Shown here: piece after piece, positions 63,551 through 64,000 of the stretch
Layout of the letters: every line of letters starts with the position of its first letter
How positions within the stretch are numbered: position 1 is the stretch's first letter
Assembly: GCA_946902985.2 (NCBI GenBank)
Contig: OX336395.1
Location: forward strand, 290,961,065-291,025,064
Length of the DNA: 64,000 nt
Direction of reading: 5' to 3'
Source of the DNA: Meconema thalassinum
Lineage: Eukaryota > Arthropoda > Insecta > Orthoptera > Tettigoniidae
The notes under the pieces: generated by a model
The model's input: the letters and a program-made list of their open reading frames with translations, nothing else
What the model was told of the DNA's origin: nothing
The model's database searches: none
Made by a program: the position numbers and the translations under genes

Positions 63551-63561
63551 TATGTAGTTGA
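57571..63561 (+). CDS. Repeat-encoded frame, part 2 (1996 codons, about 57 units of 35 aa)
   Basis: Same 35-residue repeat in the phase restored after the 57520 deletion; it runs to a TGA directly after the array (GSKDGVCS end). Without that deletion parts 1 and 2 would be one frame of about 2,930 codons. Antisense frames of 905 and 2030 codons lie codon-aligned on the minus strand (54803-57520 and 57439-63531) and would encode a hydrophobic repeat with VPVLAAAM and NLPLISSLPQNG. Both strands open at once is a property of the unit and argues against taking either at face value. Confidence 0.25.
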   Translation: MRPRTILRERGGERKINHDQHKKDGRHSGSKYRDRVRPRTILRERGDKRQINHDQHKKDGRHSGSKYRDRVRPRTILRERGDKRQINRDQHKKDGRHSGSKYRDRVQPRTILRERGDKRQINRDQHTKDGRHSGSKYRDRVRPMTILRERGGERKINHDQHKKDGRHSGSKYRDRVQPRTILRERGDKRQINRDQHKKDGRHSGSKYRDRVRPRTILRERGGERQINRDQHTKDGRHSGSKYRDRVRPRTILRERGGERKINHDQHKKDGRHSGSKYRDRVRPNSILRERGGERQINRDQHTKDGRHSGSKYRDRMRPNSILRERGGERQINRDQHKKDGRHSGSKYRDRVRPRTILRERGGERQINRDQHKKDGRHSGSKYRDRVRPNSILRERGGERQINRDQHTKDGRHSGSKYRDRVRPRTILRERGDKRQINHDQHKKDGRHSGSKYRDRVRPRTILRERGDKRQINRDQHKKDGRHSGSKYRDRVRPRTILRERGDKRQINRDQHKKDGRHSGSKYKDRVRPRTILMERGGERQINHDQHKKDGRHSGSKYRDRVRPRTILRERGGERQINRDLHKKDGRHSGSKYRDRVRPKTILREREGERQINHDQHTKDGRHSGSKYRDRVRPRTILRERGDKRQINRDQHTKDGRHSGSKCRDRVRPRTILRERGGERQINRDQHTKDGRHSGSKDRDRVRPKTILRERGGERQINHDQHTKDGRHSGSKYRDRVRPRTILRERGDKRQINRDQHTKDGRHSGSKYRDRVRPRTILRERGGERQINHDQHTKDGRHSGSKYRDRVRPRTILRERGGERQINRDQHTKDGRHSGSKYRDRVRPRTILRERGDKRQINHDQHKKDGRHSGSKYRDRVRPRTILRERGDKRQINRDQHTKDGRHSGSKYRDRVRPRTILRERGDKRQINHDQHKKDGRHSGSKYRDRVRPRTILRERGDKRQINRDQHKKDGRHSGSKYRDRVRPRTILRERGDKRQINRDQHTKDGRHSGSKYRDRVRPRTILRERGDKRQINRDQHKKDGRHSGSKYRDRVRPRTVLRQRGGERQINRDQHKKDGRHSGSMYRDRVRPKTILRERGDKRQINRDQHTKDGRHSGSKYRDRVRPRTILRERGGERKINHDQHKKDGRHSGSMYRDRVRPRTILRERGDKRQINRDQHTKDGRHSGSKYRDRVRPRTILRERGGERKINHDQHKKDGRHSGSKYRDRVRPRTILRERGDKRQINRDQHTKDGRHSGSKYRDRVRPRTILRERGDKRQINHDQHKKDGRHSGSKYRDRVRPRTILRERGGERQINRDQHTKDGRHSGSKYRDRVQPRTILRERGDKRQINHDQHTKDGRHSGSKYRDRVRPRTILRERGGERQINHDQHTKDGRHSGSKYRDRVRPRTILRERGGERQINRDQHTKDGRHSGSKYRDRVRPRTILRERGDKRQINRDQHTKDGRHSGSKDRDRVRPRTILRERGDKRQINRDQHTKDGRHSGSMYRDRVRPRTILRGTGDERHINRDQHTKDGRHSGSKDRDRVRPRTILRERGGERQINRDQHTKDGRHSGSKYRDRVRPRTILRERGGERQINRDQHKKDGRHSGSKYRDRVRPRTILRERGGERQINRDQHTKDGRHSGSKYRDRVQPRTILRERGDKRQFNRDQHTKDGRHSGSKYRDRVRPRTILRERGDKRQINHDQHKKDGRHSGSKYRDRVRPRTILRETGGERQINHDQHKKDGRHSGSKYRDRVRPRTILRERGGERQINRDQHTKDGRHSGSKYRDRVRPRTILRERGGERKINHDQHKKDGRHSGSKYRDRVRPRTILRERGDKRQINHDQHKKDGRHSGSKYRDRVRPRTILRERGGERQINRDQHTKDGRHSGSKYRDRVRPRTILRERGDKRQINRDQHTKDGRHSGSKYRDRVRPRTILRERGDKRQINRDQHTKDGRHSGSKYRDRVRPRTILRERGGERQINRDQHTKDGRQSGSKDGVCS

Positions 63562-64000
63562 TACGTACCCAAGTTATAGGGGCTCTAATGGCCGCCGTCA
63601 CCAAATAGGTCAGACTCTGGTCTCAAATGGCTTTGCATATTATTATAACTTTATATGATATGGAACGGTAAATCAATGGGTAATGCACGCACCTGTTATT
63701 GTGTAATATTATAGCAACCTTTAATCGAACTTGACTTATTAGCAACATGTATATAATGGAGATTGATTGTAACACACAACAAAAGATTAAGTAATTATAA
63801 GTACACGCAAAACCAAAGAACATATCTCAGTCTCAATGTACAGGCGACACCAACTCCACCTACATCAATATTATGAAACCATTGATGGTCATGACATTCA
63901 CCCCCACTTACAGAGAAAACACAACAGACTGAAAGTTTACATCACATAATCCCTAAACCAGATGGGTGGACGTCTGGTTCTCTGTGATGGATCCCGTGGA
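63562..64000. other. Right flank of the 105-bp array; no gene seen
   Basis: AT-rich sequence with only a 66-codon unsupported frame on the minus strand. The window ends without further features. Confidence 0.5.

Overview
The window is a repeat-dominated stretch of a large arthropod genome, most likely an insect. The inference rests on the mix of elements: BEL/Pao and Gypsy LTR retrotransposons, CR1/jockey- and RTE-type LINEs, THAP-encoding and hAT DNA transposons, and three tRNA-derived SINE families with pol III boxes and target-site duplications. I found no convincing ordinary cellular gene. Most of the coding capacity belongs to mobile elements, many of them broken and nested in one another.

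Layout. 1-2.0 kb: a diverged tandem array (about 146-bp monomers, 292-bp dimers) behind a hairpin leader. 2.4-8.0 kb: an old jockey-like LINE split by a full-length CR1-like LINE whose two ORFs are open. 8.7-10.2 kb: SINE tails, a tRNA-like head and one complete SINE. 10.26-13.6 kb: a 293-bp tandem array on the minus strand with its own hairpin leader, apparently related to the first array, interrupted by a 1.5-kb THAP transposon. 13.7-21.6 kb: a second THAP transposon copy filled with later insertions (a 5'-truncated LINE and another THAP-type element, which carries a TAAA-rich repeat that was itself hit by an RTE LINE). 21.6-25.4 kb: mostly anonymous DNA with a 23.1-kb SINE flanked by an 18-bp duplication.

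25.5-38.7 kb: a 13.1-kb Gypsy-type element on the minus strand with LTRs of about 3.7 kb, a 4-bp target-site duplication, gag, a canonical -1 slippery site, protease, RT and RNase H, but no integrase. It split an older open frame. 38.8-39.5 kb: a short hAT element with an 8-bp duplication. 39.6-45.7 kb: a degraded BEL/Pao element with 214-bp LTRs, a tRNA-Arg-like primer site and a SINE inserted near its 3' LTR.

45.7-54.8 kb: AT-rich DNA holding a decayed capsid-like gene of probable Maverick/adintovirus type, two SINEs, a recurrent hairpin motif, two minisatellites and a 90-codon orphan frame. 54.8-63.55 kb: a GC- and CpG-rich array of about 83 units of exactly 105 bp. Because 105 is a multiple of three and the unit lacks stops, enormous frames run on both strands; on the plus strand they are broken once, by a 1-bp deletion near 57520. 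This array and the integrase-less long-LTR element are the most unusual objects here.

How the parts relate: there are no operons or pathways. The window is best read as a history of insertions, with target-site duplications and split frames giving the relative order. All product assignments come from reading motifs by eye, without database searches.
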